Shown: positions 1 to 7,966 of the stretch, one piece after another
Layout of the letters: every line of letters starts with the position of its first letter
Position numbering within the stretch: position 1 is the stretch's first letter
NCBI GenBank assembly: GCA_037147175.1
Contig: JBAWVS010000003.1
Location: forward strand, 35,503 to 99,502
Reading direction: 5' to 3'
DNA length: 64,000 nucleotides
Source: a bacterium
GTDB lineage: Bacteria > Cyanobacteriota > Vampirovibrionia > Gastranaerophilales > UBA9971
The notes under the pieces: generated by a model
The model's input: the letters and a program-made list of their open reading frames with translations, nothing else
Database searches by the model: none
What the model was told of the DNA's origin: nothing
Position numbers and translations under genes: made by a program

Positions 1-532
1 CCGGAGCTATTTCATTTTTAATTTTATCTGTACAAAATTTTTGCCATTCGCGAAAACTGCAATTTTTTGGAAGAATGGTTGTTACGGAATTCGGGAAATT
101 ATCGCATAAAAAACTTTTTTCTTTGCAAACACATTTATCATCCGATAAATTTCTGCAAAAATAAAAATAAACAGGATCTAAAGACTTTGAAAGAACAGAA
201 GACACATAAGCATTGTCTGCCGCAAGAGCTTTTTCATTATTTATTTCAACAAGGATTTCGTTGTCTTGTTCATAAGTAAAAAATTCATCTGCTCCGTACG
301 GAATAAAAAGCTTGATGTATTCCTGAGAAATCACATCTTCCTTCTGAGAAAGTTCATATATATCAGCAGGAGAAAACGGGGAGTATCTTATTTTGCAGCA
401 GGAATGGCATTTTGAGCAAGAAAATTCTTTCTTAAGCTTATTTAGCTGTTCTTTAAAAGTTTTGTCCGCTTCAAAAAACAGTTCACGATACAAAATTCTA
501 TTTTTTTTTCTTTCCAGATCAAGCTTATTCAT
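1..532 (-). CDS. YkgJ-type cysteine-cluster protein (partial)
   Basis: The 5' 177 codons are present; the gene runs off the left edge of the window. I translated it by hand from the ATG at 532, which has an AGGA seven bases upstream. Near residue 45 it has the cluster CSKCHSCC, followed by RYSPFSPADI, and then further single cysteines (FCRN, CVCK, LCDN, NCSF, FCTD). This CxxCxxCC arrangement is the hallmark of the YkgJ/UPF0153 zinc- or iron-chelating family, whose biochemical role is not established. A second member lies at 5676. An extended -10 (TGTTATAGT, 566-574) lies upstream on the same strand. The family call is fairly sure; no function is claimed. Confidence 0.7.
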   Translation of the reverse strand, partial: MNKLDLERKKNRILYRELFFEADKTFKEQLNKLKKEFSCSKCHSCCKIRYSPFSPADIYELSQKEDVISQEYIKLFIPYGADEFFTYEQDNEILVEINNEKALAADNAYVSSVLSKSLDPVYFYFCRNLSDDKCVCKEKSFLCDNFPNSVTTILPKNCSFREWQKFCTDKIKNEIAP

Positions 533-791
533 TTTTAATCCTGTTAGATTTCTTTCTTAATTAAAACTATAACACATACACCAAAATGGATAAAAATAGC
601 CAAAACAGAAGCAATTATTAATAAGCATTATTATATTTGAATAAATTAACACAAAGGACTATCGAGAACCTGCCCGTTAGTTTGTTTAAAAAAGACTTCA
701 CATGACCTAGAATTTAAACAGAAATATCTAAAAATATGAGAAAAAACATGTAATCTTAAAATAGCAGGCTAATGTCCTGAGGAGAAATATT

Positions 792-1103
792 ATGGAACTA
801 GGGCAAACTTACGGGGATGAAGTATATAACCCCAATCTGCTGGAATTCAGAAATATTTCCAAAGATATTCTTCCTTGGCTCGAAAAAATAGCTATCGAGA
901 ATAATTGCAGAATAGAAAAAAAAGAATGGAGAAGCAAATATAACAGCTACGTTGTTTATGACTATGAACCTTTTTGCTCGGACGGTTTTGAGATTAGTCT
1001 GAGTATTTCGTCCACATCAAAAAACTATCTTAAATTTATACAATATCTTTACAGCAATAAAATTAAAACTATAGAATACCTGAAAGTATGTCTGTCCAGC
1101 TAA
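792..1103 (+). CDS. Hypothetical protein, 103 aa
   Basis: I do not recognise this protein. It is soluble-looking, with no signal peptide or membrane segment and a mix of acidic and aromatic residues. A well-spaced GGAG seven bases before the ATG supports translation. It stands alone: the gene before it is divergent, the next one converges on it, and the hairpin at 1123-1168 lies between them. Length and ribosome binding site make a real gene likely. Confidence 0.6.
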   Translation: MELGQTYGDEVYNPNLLEFRNISKDILPWLEKIAIENNCRIEKKEWRSKYNSYVVYDYEPFCSDGFEISLSISSTSKNYLKFIQYLYSNKIKTIEYLKVCLSS

Positions 1104-1122
1104 TTTCAATCAAAATATAATT

Positions 1123-1168
1123 AAAAAAGAACCAGCCTTATTGTGATAAATAAAAAGGGCTGGTTCTT
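1123..1168 (-). terminator. Rho-independent terminator of the sulfurtransferase fusion gene
   Basis: A perfect 11-bp stem (1127-1137 with 1158-1168, AAGAACCAGCC/GGCTGGTTCTT) encloses a 20-base loop. On the minus strand it is followed by a run of six T. It sits just past the stop of the minus gene at 1176. The plus gene ending at 1103 may also use it, but the plus-strand U-tract is weak. Confidence 0.85.
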
Positions 1169-1175
1169 AAATTAA

Positions 1176-3605
1176 TTATATGAATAAATTCACGTCAGAT
1201 TTTTCGGCAGCGTTGATGTAAGTGGCAACTCCACCGATTTCTACACCCGAAATAAGTTCTTCCGGTTTAATTCCCATAACATCAAGCGACATCTGACAGG
1301 CAATAAAGGTTACGCCATTATCCTGTGCCTGTTCGATAAGTTCATTAAGTGTTGCAACATTTTTTGATTTCATAACATGTTTCATCATAAGAGTCCCTAG
1401 CCCAAACATGTTTAATTTAGAGAGGATAAGCATATCAGCACCTTTCGGCATCATCATCCCGAACATTTTATCAAGCAACCTTTTTTTAACTTTTGGTGAT
1501 TGCGTTTTTCTGAGTATATTTAATCCCCAAAAAGTAAAAAACATGGTAACAGGATTTCCTGTTGCAGCCGCGCCATTAGCTATAATAAAAGATGCCAGTG
1601 CTTTATCAAGGTCACTGCTAAATACCACAAAAGTTTTATCAGTTCCCGAAGAATTGTTTATTTTATTCTTTGTTGTTCCCTTTTGAATAGAAGCTGTTAT
1701 TATCCTGTTTTCGTCCTTGATTTCAAGCAGTGTATTCCCTGTGCTATTACACCATGCCTGAATATCTTTTTTGAAACCGGGGTCAGTTGTTTTAATCTTA
1801 ATAACTTCACCGCTGTTAAGTTCTTTTAAAGACTGAGTCAACTTCATTATCGGACCGGGACACTGCATTCCGCATGCATCAATTTCATTACAAATAACTT
1901 CATCAAAAGGAATTGAATCAAAATCAGCAACGTTTTTATTTTCATCCTGCTTAAAGTTTTTATCTTCAAGCACATGTTTATATATACTGTATCCGCCAAT
2001 TAATCCGTAAACATCTTCAAACCCTTTTTGCATAAGAATTCTTGCTGCAAAGTACGATTTTTTGCCTTTGTTGCAGTAAATAAGAATTTTTTTATCTTTA
2101 GGAAGCTCATTTAATCGGCTTCTTAATTCTTCAAGGGGAATATTATAGCTTCGAGGAAGTGTTCCGAACATTTGCTCTTCTCTTGCTCTTACATCAAGAA
2201 CAAATGTTTCATCATTAAGTTTTTCAATATTATCCCAGTAAAAAGGTTTGACTTTACCTTCCAGAATATTTAACGCACCCATTCCTGCAAGGTTTACAGG
2301 ATCTTTTGCCGACCCGAAAGGAGGAGCATAAGAAAGTTCAAGTTTTGCGAGGTCTGCAACTGTTTTTTCAAACCTTATTGCTGTTGCAATTACATCTATT
2401 CTTTTGTCTACTCCATCAAGTCCTATAATTTGCGCTCCAAGCAATTTGCCGTTTTCCGAAGAAAAAAGTGTTTTTATCATAAGAGGAAAAGCTTCCGGAT
2501 AATATTCGGCATGCGAAAAGACAGGAGTATAAGTTTTCATATATGAAATATTGTTTTTCGAAAGCTGTTTTTCGTTGTTTCCTGTTGTTGCAACAGTTAT
2601 ATCAAATATTTTCAGGATAGAAGTTCCCTGCGTAGCATCATATTTTGAATTGAATCCGCAAATATTTTCAGCCGCAATTCTTCCCTGTTTATTTGCAGGT
2701 CCTGCAAGAGGAATCAAAGCATTTTGCCCCGTAATAAAATCTTTGACCTCAATAACATCTCCGACTGCCCATATATTTTCATCCGAAGTCTGAAGATAAT
2801 CATTTACTAAAATTCCGCCCGTTTGACCTATCTTAAGACCTGCCTCTGCGGCAAATTTTGATTCCGGTTTCACTCCTATTGCAAGAATTACAAGTTCTGT
2901 TTTAATTTGTTTACCGCTATATAAATTAACAGCTAACTCTTGCCCATTTTCAAAGGACTTTACTCCGTCAAATATATATAAATCAATTTCTTTATCTCTC
3001 AAATGATTGTGAATTTGTGCTGCAATTTCAATGTCAACAGGGGCTAAAACTTGAGTTGATCCTTCTACAAGACTCACTTTTAAACCAAGATGCCTGAGAT
3101 TTTCGGTCATTTCCAGTCCGATAAAACCTCCGCCTATAACCACTGCATTTTTTACTTTATTTTTTCTTATAAAATTTTTAATTGCATCTGCATCAGGGAC
3201 ATTTCTGACTGTAAAAATTCTTTCGTCATTTATACCCGGAATATTTGGTCTGACAGGAGAAGCCCCCGGCGAAAGTATCAGTTTATCGTAATTTTCCTCA
3301 TATTCGATATCGGATTTTCTGTCAAGAACTGTTATGGTTTTTCTGTCTCGATTAATTTTAACGACTTCCGCTTCCACTCTTGCTTCAATATTAAACATAG
3401 CATCAAGTTGAGCCGGAGTAAGCAAAAGAAGTTTTTCCCTGTCTTTGATTACATCCCCGCAGTAATATGGAATACCGCAATTAGCAAAGGAAATATGCTT
3501 TCCTTTCTCAAAAATTATGATTTCAGCGTTTTCATCAAGCCTTCTTAATCTCGCTGCCGCGCTTGCTCCGCCTGCAACTCCGCCTACTATTAAAACTTTC
3601 ATCAT
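1176..3605 (-). CDS. CoA-disulfide reductase / rhodanese / TusA / DsrE fusion protein
   Basis: An 809-aa cytoplasmic sulfur-handling fusion. Residues 1 to about 440 are a flavin-dependent pyridine nucleotide-disulfide oxidoreductase: GGVAGG FAD motif at the N-terminus, the single active cysteine C43 in SFANCGIPY typical of CoA-disulfide reductases, a second GGGFIG NAD motif near 158, then the dimerisation domain. Residues about 450-550 are rhodanese-like with active-loop cysteine YCNKGKKS. About 570-645 is TusA-like with the CPGP motif in GMQCPGP. About 660-809 is DsrE/DsrF-like with a cysteine in FIACQMS. All four presumed persulfide-carrying cysteines are kept. The domain chain suggests persulfide made or reduced by the N-terminal part is passed along. 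The start has two tandem ATG codons behind GGAG; either is possible. The ArsR regulator upstream probably controls it. Confidence 0.9.
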   Translation of the reverse strand: MMKVLIVGGVAGGASAAARLRRLDENAEIIIFEKGKHISFANCGIPYYCGDVIKDREKLLLLTPAQLDAMFNIEARVEAEVVKINRDRKTITVLDRKSDIEYEENYDKLILSPGASPVRPNIPGINDERIFTVRNVPDADAIKNFIRKNKVKNAVVIGGGFIGLEMTENLRHLGLKVSLVEGSTQVLAPVDIEIAAQIHNHLRDKEIDLYIFDGVKSFENGQELAVNLYSGKQIKTELVILAIGVKPESKFAAEAGLKIGQTGGILVNDYLQTSDENIWAVGDVIEVKDFITGQNALIPLAGPANKQGRIAAENICGFNSKYDATQGTSILKIFDITVATTGNNEKQLSKNNISYMKTYTPVFSHAEYYPEAFPLMIKTLFSSENGKLLGAQIIGLDGVDKRIDVIATAIRFEKTVADLAKLELSYAPPFGSAKDPVNLAGMGALNILEGKVKPFYWDNIEKLNDETFVLDVRAREEQMFGTLPRSYNIPLEELRSRLNELPKDKKILIYCNKGKKSYFAARILMQKGFEDVYGLIGGYSIYKHVLEDKNFKQDENKNVADFDSIPFDEVICNEIDACGMQCPGPIMKLTQSLKELNSGEVIKIKTTDPGFKKDIQAWCNSTGNTLLEIKDENRIITASIQKGTTKNKINNSSGTDKTFVVFSSDLDKALASFIIANGAAATGNPVTMFFTFWGLNILRKTQSPKVKKRLLDKMFGMMMPKGADMLILSKLNMFGLGTLMMKHVMKSKNVATLNELIEQAQDNGVTFIACQMSLDVMGIKPEELISGVEIGGVATYINAAEKSDVNLFI

Positions 3606-3667
3606 TATTCTCCTTATTAAAAATTTTAGTTCTTTTTATTATCTTCCTATATTTTTTTTAAAAAATC

Positions 3668-3937
3668 TTAATTAAGAGAACTAAATATTTTTTTCACCTG
3701 TTCATTAGTTACTTTATAGCAAATCTGATTGCCGTTTCGAAAGCCTTCAATAATTCCATGTGATTTAAGAATATTCAAATGCTGAGAAACAGTGGGCTGA
3801 GGCACATCAAGATTTTGAACCATCTTGGAAACATTGCATTCTTGTTTTTGTATTAAGCCCATTACTATTTGAACTCTTAAAGAATGTGCAAGTCCTTTGA
3901 AGATTTCTGAAAGATTTTCGTGTTCTGATTTTTCCAT
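3668..3937 (-). CDS. ArsR/SmtB-family repressor, probable sulfur or thiol sensor
   Basis: 89 aa, the usual length of a minimal ArsR winged helix. The recognition helix is seen in VPQPTVSQHLNILKSHGII and the wing in FRNGNQICYKV. It has only two cysteines, C34 in QECNVSKM at the position where metal-sensing ArsR proteins carry ligands, and C73 in the wing. The metal-binding CxC pair is absent, so a redox or persulfide sensor is more likely than an arsenic sensor; this is an inference. It is 62 bases upstream of the sulfurtransferase fusion on the same strand, so the two are probably co-transcribed. Its promoter overlaps an inverted repeat (3974-3985), which fits autoregulation. Confidence 0.88.
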   Translation of the reverse strand: MEKSEHENLSEIFKGLAHSLRVQIVMGLIQKQECNVSKMVQNLDVPQPTVSQHLNILKSHGIIEGFRNGNQICYKVTNEQVKKIFSSLN

Positions 3938-3973
3938 ACTTTCACCTTAATTTTTTCATATCGATACATTATA

Positions 3974-3985
3974 ATATCCGAATAT
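3974..3985. promoter_or_regulatory. Candidate ArsR operator
   Basis: Imperfect palindrome ATATCCGAATAT, in which 10 of 12 bases are symmetric. It lies just downstream of the minus-strand -10 box at 3992-3997, so it covers the expected transcription start of the ArsR gene (about 3984). ArsR proteins typically bind such AT-rich dyads near the promoter. Assignment is by position and symmetry only. Confidence 0.45.
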
Positions 3986-3991
3986 ACTAAT

Positions 3992-4019
3992 ATAATATCA
4001 GTAGTTTTAAATTTGTCAA
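3992..4019 (-). promoter_or_regulatory. Sigma70-type promoter of the arsR-sulfurtransferase unit
   Basis: On the minus strand a consensus TTGACA (4014-4019) is separated by 16 bases from TATTAT (3992-3997), five of six matches to TATAAT. The arsR start codon follows 55 bases downstream. This is one of the best promoters in the window. Confidence 0.75.
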
Positions 4020-4025
4020 TATTCT

Positions 4026-4034
4026 TGTTATAAT
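4026..4034 (+). promoter_or_regulatory. Extended -10 promoter placing the next gene leaderless
   Basis: TGTTATAAT fits the extended -10 pattern TGnTATAAT. It ends six bases before the ATG at 4041, so transcription would start at or next to the start codon. No Shine-Dalgarno is present. A good -35 is lacking, as often with extended -10 promoters. Confidence 0.55.
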
Positions 4035-4040
4035 AATTTC

Positions 4041-5183
4041 ATGTTTGAAGATAAATTTGACGATAAAATACTTGAACACTTAGAGGAGAAAGAGAAATTC
4101 CCCTCTTTTCCATTGCCGCTTACTGTAAAAAAAGCGGAAAATTCTTATTTGTTCGATATCAATGAAAAAAAATATTTGGATTTAACGTCAAACAGGGAAA
4201 ATAATCCTTTCGGGTATTCAAATATCATTATCGAAAGTGAAAATCGCTTTTTAGATTCCGAGCTGTTTGATTCTTACGACTCATTGAAGTTGAAAGAAAT
4301 CTTAAAATCAGCGACAGGATTGGAAAAAGTATATTTTTCATCAAGTTTAGGGGAAATTTACAACCTATCAGGCAACTTAATAAATATTCATCTTAATAAT
4401 ACAGGCAAAGATAAGATTCTTTTGTCATGTGCTTCCGCAAATAAAGACCTGTACGAGATAAAAGGTATTAAAGAAGAATTAGTTCCTGTAAACAAAGATT
4501 CTTTGCTTAAAACTCTGTTTTCCCGATCTGTAGGAGCCGTTATAATTCAGATTATTCAAAAGACTGACGAATTTATAATCGCAGAAGAAGAGTACTTAAA
4601 AGAAGTAAGGAAATTATGCGATAAAAACAATGCACTGCTTGTTTTTGACTGCGCAAACACAGCACCGCTCAGGCTAAATAACGGCTTATTCAACTATAAT
4701 CCTGAAATTAAGCCTGATATTCTGATAATTTCAAAAGGATTAAGTCAGGGATTTCCTTTTAGTACTTTAATTGCATCAGAAAAGACTCCTCAAATTGAGC
4801 TTTTTGAGTCAAAAGCAGGACTTTACTCTCCTGCGTACTCTGCGGCATGCGAATTAATTCAGGATTTTCAGACAAATAAAACCGACGAAATTATTAGTTC
4901 AAACATAGAATATATAACTCAAAAGCTTGGTGAATTATCGGAAACCCATATAAGTCTTGTGGATTATTATTCAAGCGGAATGTTTTTTACACTTGTTGTT
5001 GATATTTCTGCTTATGAGTTTGCCAGAGAAGCCTTTAATAAAGGTGTTATAGTTGATACTCTTAACGACAGCAAGATTATACTTGCACCTCCGTATAATA
5101 TTAAGAAAGATGAAACAGATTATTTAATTTTGATTTTTGACGAAGTTTTTGACCTGCTTGCAAAATTTGACAGAATGAAATAA
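4041..5183 (+). CDS. Class III aminotransferase-like protein (ArgD-related, divergent)
   Basis: 380 aa with the fold pattern of PLP-dependent class III (acetylornithine/ornithine) aminotransferases. The presumed PLP lysine is in LIISKGLSQGFPFSTLI, matching the KGLGGGFP region of ArgD. The aspartate that contacts the PLP ring nitrogen is in LLVFDCANT, but the usual DEVQTG is altered to DCANTA. The N-terminal half is poorly conserved (usual glycine-rich phosphate-binding segments are hard to see). It may be an aminotransferase of changed specificity or a degenerate family member. Only one plausible start exists, the ATG at 4041, with no ribosome binding site. It is divergent from arsR and stands alone. 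Confidence 0.65.
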   Translation: MFEDKFDDKILEHLEEKEKFPSFPLPLTVKKAENSYLFDINEKKYLDLTSNRENNPFGYSNIIIESENRFLDSELFDSYDSLKLKEILKSATGLEKVYFSSSLGEIYNLSGNLINIHLNNTGKDKILLSCASANKDLYEIKGIKEELVPVNKDSLLKTLFSRSVGAVIIQIIQKTDEFIIAEEEYLKEVRKLCDKNNALLVFDCANTAPLRLNNGLFNYNPEIKPDILIISKGLSQGFPFSTLIASEKTPQIELFESKAGLYSPAYSAACELIQDFQTNKTDEIISSNIEYITQKLGELSETHISLVDYYSSGMFFTLVVDISAYEFAREAFNKGVIVDTLNDSKIILAPPYNIKKDETDYLILIFDEVFDLLAKFDRMK

Positions 5184-5291
5184 AAACCTCCTTTTATAAG
5201 GCTAAAACAGGAATGACTGGCCTAAAAGGCTCTAAAAAGGGGCTTACAAAAATAAACTACTAAAAGTTTTGCTTTTCTTTTTTTAAAAAAA

Positions 5292-5300
5292 TGATATAAT
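5292..5300 (+). promoter_or_regulatory. Extended -10 promoter of a short transcription unit
   Basis: TGATATAAT, a perfect extended -10, about 130 bases upstream of a 52-codon ORF and about 320 bases before a strong plus-strand terminator (5621-5655). Together they define a transcript of roughly 350 bases between 5183 and 5676. Confidence 0.55.
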
Positions 5301-5427
5301 TAGTTAATGTTTCAACTTTCTTGTTTAGTTTTTTAAGAAAATTTAATCAAAAGAAAGGAGGTAAATTTAGAAAAATCCGCATTTAATCAGGTTAGTGCTT
5401 TAACAAGAAGTTTCGGGGTATTTCTAG

Positions 5428-5586
5428 ATGAGAGAACAATTTTTTCATGATCTTTCTTCATTAACAAGTAAAACAACCAACTCCAAATACGAAACGGAAA
5501 AGAAAACAACAAATCTTAATTTAACAGCACTCCGTAGTTATATTAACTATATGAGAGAACGAGGAGTCACTGTTTACCCTATTTAA
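5428..5586 (+). CDS. Small hypothetical protein, 52 aa
   Basis: ATG at 5428 to TAA at 5586. The product is hydrophilic and basic, rich in Thr, Lys and Arg in the middle, with a C-terminal LRSYINYMRERGVTVYPI. It lies between its own promoter (5292-5300) and terminator (5621-5655), which argues for a real expressed unit. The start has only a weak GGGG nearby. A much better ribosome binding site, AAAGGAGGT at 5354-5362, has no usable start codon in range. So the true coding part could differ, or this may be a regulatory RNA. I do not recognise the peptide. Confidence 0.45.
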   Translation: MREQFFHDLSSLTSKTTNSKYETEKKTTNLNLTALRSYINYMRERGVTVYPI

Positions 5587-5620
5587 AAGGAATTTGAAAC
5601 GGAAAAACAAAATATTTTTT

Positions 5621-5655
5621 AAAGAGAGAGTGCTTAAAAGCCCTCTCTCTTTTTT
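5621..5655 (+). terminator. Rho-independent terminator
   Basis: A 10-bp stem AAAGAGAGAG (5621-5630) with CTCTCTCTTT (5643-5652) runs into a T tract. It ends the small plus-strand unit and sits 21 bases before the stop of the converging gene at 5676. Confidence 0.85.
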
Positions 5656-5675
5656 GATTTTTAAATTTAATATTA

Positions 5676-6092
5676 TTAATCGGAAGAAAGATAACTTTTA
5701 AAGTCTTTTTCGGGAATTAATTTATAAGTGCATCTTTTATAAAGTTTTCCTCCTGCTTTGATTCGTGCAGGATTTGGATAATCCTTGCACATCTCAAGTC
5801 TGTTTTCATAATCAGGACAAAGATTTGTTTCATCTATAAATTTACAAGCAAGAATTAAATTTCCGTATTCATCTTTTCCGATAACTTTAAATCTTTTATA
5901 CTTTGGATAAAAATTTGTTAAAAAATTAAATTCTTCTTCTGTATAAGCATCAAGACTGTACATAAAACGGCAGCAATCACCGCAACGACTGCATTCTCCT
6001 TCGATTCCATATTTAACTTTTTTTAGAACCAAATTCGACATTATTTCGTAATAAATATTTTTTATAAATTTTATTAAAACTTTTACATTCAT
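5676..6092 (-). CDS. YkgJ-type zinc/iron-chelating domain protein
   Basis: 138 aa with the cluster CSRCGDCC near residue 34, later LACKF, NLCPDYENRLEMCKDYP and KRCTY. This is the YkgJ/UPF0153 pattern (CxxCxxCC plus C-terminal cysteines); the family is thought to bind iron-sulfur or zinc, and its role is unknown. An internal ATG at codon 18 (MSNLVLKKVKYG) is an equally likely start, since neither has a Shine-Dalgarno and the conserved domain begins after it. Nothing in the neighbourhood hints at a partner. Confidence 0.75.
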   Translation of the reverse strand: MNVKVLIKFIKNIYYEIMSNLVLKKVKYGIEGECSRCGDCCRFMYSLDAYTEEEFNFLTNFYPKYKRFKVIGKDEYGNLILACKFIDETNLCPDYENRLEMCKDYPNPARIKAGGKLYKRCTYKLIPEKDFKSYLSSD

Positions 6093-6211
6093 TAATATAT
6101 TCTAAACTAATTTAAAAATATTAAAATATATTAAAATCCTGCACGAAATCGAAATATAATATAATATTATATATAAAACACCTTTATTAAGAAAATTTTC
6201 GGAGAAAAATA

Positions 6212-7339
6212 TTGTTTGCTCACGGTGAATTAAACACAAGACTCACTCATACACTTAGATTTAACAGGTTTTTGACTATTGCTTTAATTATAAATCTTGT
6301 TGTTTATTCATTACAAGATTACGGAAATCATAGTATGACTTGTCATATCTTTCTTTCGTTAAGCTGGATTATTCTCGGACTGTACATAATCTCAAACGAA
6401 ATCCTAATATGGGTTACGAATAAGCCTGATTTGTCTTCTCAACATTCCTGCGAAACCCTGTCAGGCTTTAACACAGTTTTAACAGCGTCACTTATAATAA
6501 TGCTTACAATATTTACAGGCAACAGTGACTATATTTTCCTCTCATTAATACCGCTTATTCAAGGAATATCATACGGAAACACAAAGCTATCCCTGAATAT
6601 TTTTATCACCTGCGCAGGTATAATATTTATTGCCAACATTTTTGGCTGGTTTCAAAAAGATTTTTTAATTTCTAATCAGAATGTTATATTAACTAAAACA
6701 CTCTCATTCCTTACAGTTATGGGGGTATTAACATATCTGGTAAAAATATTTAACAGTTTCATTGAATTTGCGGGAAATAAAGCTGATGTGCTTCACAATA
6801 TGGCAACAACAGATGCTTTAACCGGTCTTATGAACAGAAGAGAGTTTAATAGAAGAATTGCAGAAGAGTTTTCAAGGGCTAAAAGACATAAAACTCAATT
6901 AAGTCTTGCTCTTTTTGATATTGATTTTTTCAAAAAAATAAATGATACATACGGTCATAACGCAGGCGATGTGATTTTAAAAGAGCTTGGCAGTTTGATT
7001 TCCAGCAAAACAAGGACTTCTGATATTGCATGCCGTTATGGAGGCGAAGAATTTGTTCTTATACTTCCTGAAACATCTCAAGTTGAAGCTTATGAGCTTC
7101 TTGACAGATTAAGACAAATTGTAGCGGAAGAAATTTTTAATCAAGCAGAAAAACCGATTAAAGCCACTATTAGTGTAGGGGTTGCACAGCTTGATCTGTC
7201 CGACAAAAACCCTATTGATTTCTGCGAGAGAGCCGACAAAGCACTTTATAAAGCAAAAGAAAGCGGTAGAAACAGAGTTGAAAGAGCTTCTCTCGGTCTT
7301 CCCAAAATCGAATTGGTTTACAAGAAAAAAGTTAGCTAA
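6212..7339 (+). CDS. Membrane-bound diguanylate cyclase (GGDEF)
   Basis: 375 aa. The first about 185 residues hold five to six hydrophobic segments, forming an unnamed membrane sensor part; the GGDEF domain follows (about 195-360). The catalytic loop is intact, RYGGEEF with GGEEF at 277-281, as are the substrate-binding stretch ALFDIDFFKKINDTYGH and the RxxD product-inhibition site (RTSD, 268-271). So it should make cyclic di-GMP and be feedback inhibited. The start is TTG at 6212, chosen because GGAG lies seven bases upstream. It is monocistronic and converges with the peptidase gene. Type IV pili and exopolysaccharide genes elsewhere in the window are possible targets, but that is inference. 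Confidence 0.92.
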   Translation: MFAHGELNTRLTHTLRFNRFLTIALIINLVVYSLQDYGNHSMTCHIFLSLSWIILGLYIISNEILIWVTNKPDLSSQHSCETLSGFNTVLTASLIIMLTIFTGNSDYIFLSLIPLIQGISYGNTKLSLNIFITCAGIIFIANIFGWFQKDFLISNQNVILTKTLSFLTVMGVLTYLVKIFNSFIEFAGNKADVLHNMATTDALTGLMNRREFNRRIAEEFSRAKRHKTQLSLALFDIDFFKKINDTYGHNAGDVILKELGSLISSKTRTSDIACRYGGEEFVLILPETSQVEAYELLDRLRQIVAEEIFNQAEKPIKATISVGVAQLDLSDKNPIDFCERADKALYKAKESGRNRVERASLGLPKIELVYKKKVS

Positions 7340-7387
7340 TTTTAAAGCCTGGATTCATCTTCAAGAAGGGAATTTCAAGTTTAAACT

Positions 7388-7948
7388 TTAATTTCCAGAA
7401 TTATAAGAAGTATATCTGTTTTTTGATCTTGCATAAGCAACATAATCAAGATATGAAGGCAATTTATATAAGTAATCCATTGGATTAACGTACATTTTGT
7501 TATATGTAACTTCAAAATGCAAATGAGGTCCATTTGAACGACCTGTTGAACCGACATAAGATATAACTTGTCCGCGTCTTATGGTATCTCCAACATTTAC
7601 AACAAGAGCAGAATTATGTCCGTATAATGTTTGCAGTCTTGGAATTTGTGGGAGATCAGGATAATAATGGTCAATTATTACGCAATTGCCATAACCTCCT
7701 TTCACTCCGCTGTAAATAACTACTCCGTCCTGAACCGCATATACGGGAGTACCCGTATCAGCAGCTATATCAACACCGCTATGAAAAGCTATTTTTCCTG
7801 TGAACGGATCAGGCCTCATTCCAAAGCCTGAAGAGATTTTTCCGTAAACCGGTCCGACTACATCATATTTCGCATATGCAAAACTTCCCTGAACTACAAA
7901 CCAGAGAAATAAAACAAATATTATTATAAATTTTTTGTATCTTTTCAA
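7388..7948 (-). CDS. Secreted M23 (LytM-type) peptidoglycan endopeptidase
   Basis: I place the start at the TTG at 7948, because GGAG lies ten bases upstream and the product then begins MKRYKKFIII, a classic signal peptide ending near FAYA. An in-frame TTG at 7966 has no ribosome binding site. The mature part is a compact M23 domain: HSGVDIAADTGTPVYAV carries the zinc HxxxD ligands and HLHFE the HxH ligand, with GSTGRSNGP before it. About 186 aa, so there is almost nothing besides signal and catalytic domain. It should cut peptide cross-links in the periplasm. It converges with the diguanylate cyclase gene. Confidence 0.9.
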   Translation of the reverse strand: MKRYKKFIIIFVLFLWFVVQGSFAYAKYDVVGPVYGKISSGFGMRPDPFTGKIAFHSGVDIAADTGTPVYAVQDGVVIYSGVKGGYGNCVIIDHYYPDLPQIPRLQTLYGHNSALVVNVGDTIRRGQVISYVGSTGRSNGPHLHFEVTYNKMYVNPMDYLYKLPSYLDYVAYARSKNRYTSYNSGN

Positions 7949-7966
7949 GATCCTACCACTCCACAA

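Noticed and set aside
3090-3548. A 152-codon frame antisense to the sulfurtransferase fusion.
   Set aside because: Fully inside the FAD domain coding region of a well-supported gene, without a ribosome binding site.
5190-5250. A terminator right after the aminotransferase-like gene.
   Set aside because: Only four-base stems (CCTT/AAGG) are available, with no T tract.
7182-7391. A 69-codon plus-strand frame overlapping the end of the diguanylate cyclase gene.
   Set aside because: It is out of frame inside the GGDEF domain, has no ribosome binding site, and its composition follows the real gene.
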